A DNA stretch of 64,000 bases from JAYYZW01 sp965217605. GTDB taxonomy: Bacteria; Pseudomonadota; Gammaproteobacteria; Ga0077536. Within the stretch, counting starts at the first letter, position 1. Every line of letters begins with the position of its first letter. Below are positions 63,085 through 64,000 of the stretch, piece by piece. Where the stretch lies: positions 434,001 to 498,000 of the forward strand of contig CBDCJB010000012.1 of assembly GCA_965217605.1 (NCBI GenBank). Direction: 5' to 3'. Made by a program: the position numbers and the translations under genes. The notes beneath the pieces are model-generated. The model saw only the letters and a list, made by a program, of their open reading frames with translations, had not been told where the DNA came from and searched no databases.

Positions 63085-64000
63085 ATCACTTTCGAGCAAC
63101 GGCGTTTCCAGCCCTTCGATCTCCTCTAAAGCCCGTCCAGCGATGCCTTGCAGATCCCCGTACATACCGAACGTCGACTCTATTACACCTTGGATTTGCG
63201 CTTCGCGTTTGGCCCAAAGTCGCGTCATCGACTTCCGTTCTCTATCCAGATCGGATTGCATATCGGAGAATTTCTCGACGATCGCTTCGACGCGGTGTCT
63301 GAATTTTGGGCCGGTAAGGTAATCGTAGACCGCTTCCATCTTTGTCTCTTGCCCTTCCTGGGCTTGCCTCGTATTCGCGACCTCTATTAGTGACTGCCGG
63401 AGCGCGATTACGAGAGGCATCGCGTAGCGGGGCTGCGTGACCCACACACCATCGATATGATCGAAGCTGTCCACGTTGTTCGGCATGGCATTGGAAACCA
63501 AGACGGCCAATTCAGCTTTTGCTGCACGCTGGTCGTCCCTCAGTTTCGGGAGCCACGTATCGCTCCAGTTCTTTGTTCGTTTTGATTCCCACAGGATAGC
63601 GCCGCAGGCTTGTCCCATTGGCCCGACTACTTTCTGAAGTACATCACCGCCGAATTCACCTTTGGGTACCGGTTCAATACTGTCGAGCGGGAATTTTGCG
63701 CTTAGAGTCGTTTCTAGCGCCAGCTCCTGAACTTCTCCCTGGAGCTGTTGGGAACCTTGATCGGCCTTCCTTTTCAGTTTTTCGATTTGGCGCTGCATCG
63801 ACGAAATCTGCTCTTCCTTTTCGGAAACTTTCAGCTTGAGCTCCTGTTCGGCTTCCTGCTGTGCCTTTTTTCGGACATCTTCAACGGAAGCTTGAACACG
63901 TTTTTCGACGGTGAGTTCCAACTCCTGCTTTGCGTCATCCAGTTCGCGTTGTTTTCGCAAGAATTCAGCTTGTACCTCCTGAGCTTCCTGGAGTTGTTCG
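63079..64000 (-). CDS. DUF2130 family protein, 5' end outside window
   Basis: Frame open to position 64000. A long coiled coil (about the first 110 visible residues; QREAEQ-type repeats such as KLKVSEKEEQISSMQRQIEK) is followed by the DUF2130 domain: GGDVLQKVVGPMGQACGAIL, WESKRTKNWSDTWLPKLRDD and VDSFDHIDGVWVTQPRYAMP. The E-x-K in WESKRTKNW fits the predicted PD-(D/E)xK nuclease core of this family. The stop is supplied by the S4 repeat, so the C-terminus may be slightly altered. Found in defence islands; function unknown. Confidence 0.88.
   Translation of the reverse strand, partial: EQLQEAQEVQAEFLRKQRELDDAKQELELTVEKRVQASVEDVRKKAQQEAEQELKLKVSEKEEQISSMQRQIEKLKRKADQGSQQLQGEVQELALETTLSAKFPLDSIEPVPKGEFGGDVLQKVVGPMGQACGAILWESKRTKNWSDTWLPKLRDDQRAAKAELAVLVSNAMPNNVDSFDHIDGVWVTQPRYAMPLVIALRQSLIEVANTRQAQEGQETKMEAVYDYLTGPKFRHRVEAIVEKFSDMQSDLDRERKSMTRLWAKREAQIQGVIESTFGMYGDLQGIAGRALEEIEGLETPLLESDA

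Overview
The window reads as a chromosomal segment of a gammaproteobacterium of moderately high GC. Evidence for this is the rpsU - yqeY-like - dnaG - rpoD macromolecular-synthesis operon followed by a tRNA-Ile2(CAT), the tsaD/plsY/folB neighbourhood, and single genes such as cca, uppP, pilP, DUF1631 and DUF1329. The species cannot be named from sequence alone.

Layout. (1) 1-16.3 kb is ordinary core genome: lytic transglycosylase, NDUFA9-like protein, Cca, a cyclase-FHA protein, MsrA, UppP, MidA, pteridine reductase, FolB, PlsY, TsaD, S21, YqeY-like, DnaG, RpoD and tRNA-Ile2. The yqeY-like gene carries a one-base deletion near its 3' end. (2) 16.6-30.4 kb is a redox/stress accessory cluster. 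It holds a thioredoxin whose active site reads CGPY, a glutaredoxin-thioredoxin reductase fusion, AraC regulators, VOC, AhpD-like and PPOX proteins, a MEDS-domain protein, and a sigma-54 enhancer-binding protein (EBP) cut by an IS1380-family element. Three near-consensus sigma-54 promoters and two clusters of CGATATATCG-type palindromes lie in front of the likely targets. Several genes beside the broken activator (two YHS, one STAS, one AraC) are frameshifted or truncated, so the regulon looks to be decaying. (3) 30.4-44.5 kb is again largely chromosomal: FAD oxidase, DUF1800/DUF1501 pair, DUF1631, an isolated PilP, DUF1329, ChaC, GDPD and GlpK. It includes one AT-rich incomer at 39.6-40.7 kb (HTH - GHKL ATPase - STAS-like protein preceded by three 12-bp iterons). 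(4) From about 45.12 kb, where glpD is cut after about 224 codons, to the window end lies a mobile-element-rich defence island.

Defence island. It contains an HNH remnant with a 56-aa companion, a RloC/PrrC-like zinc-hook ATPase cut by an intact IS3 element, an AAA-TOPRIM (OLD-like) ATPase split by a second IS1380 element, an intact DUF262-HNH-AlbA_2 triple fusion, a restriction-controller-like (C protein) regulator with a C-box-like operator, an intact type I-like CBASS (CD-NTase plus Cap15-type membrane effector), and a partial DUF2130 protein. Between these are pieces of at least six IS3-family transposases, a 1.54-kb direct duplication carrying identical cupin and PPOX genes, and a family of about 350-bp hairpin-rich repeats. 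Both IS1380 insertions have exact 4-bp target duplications (CTAG, CTAA), and removing them in silico restores the reading frames, so both are recent. The intact, plausibly working defence modules are the CBASS pair and the DUF262 fusion; the others are fossils.
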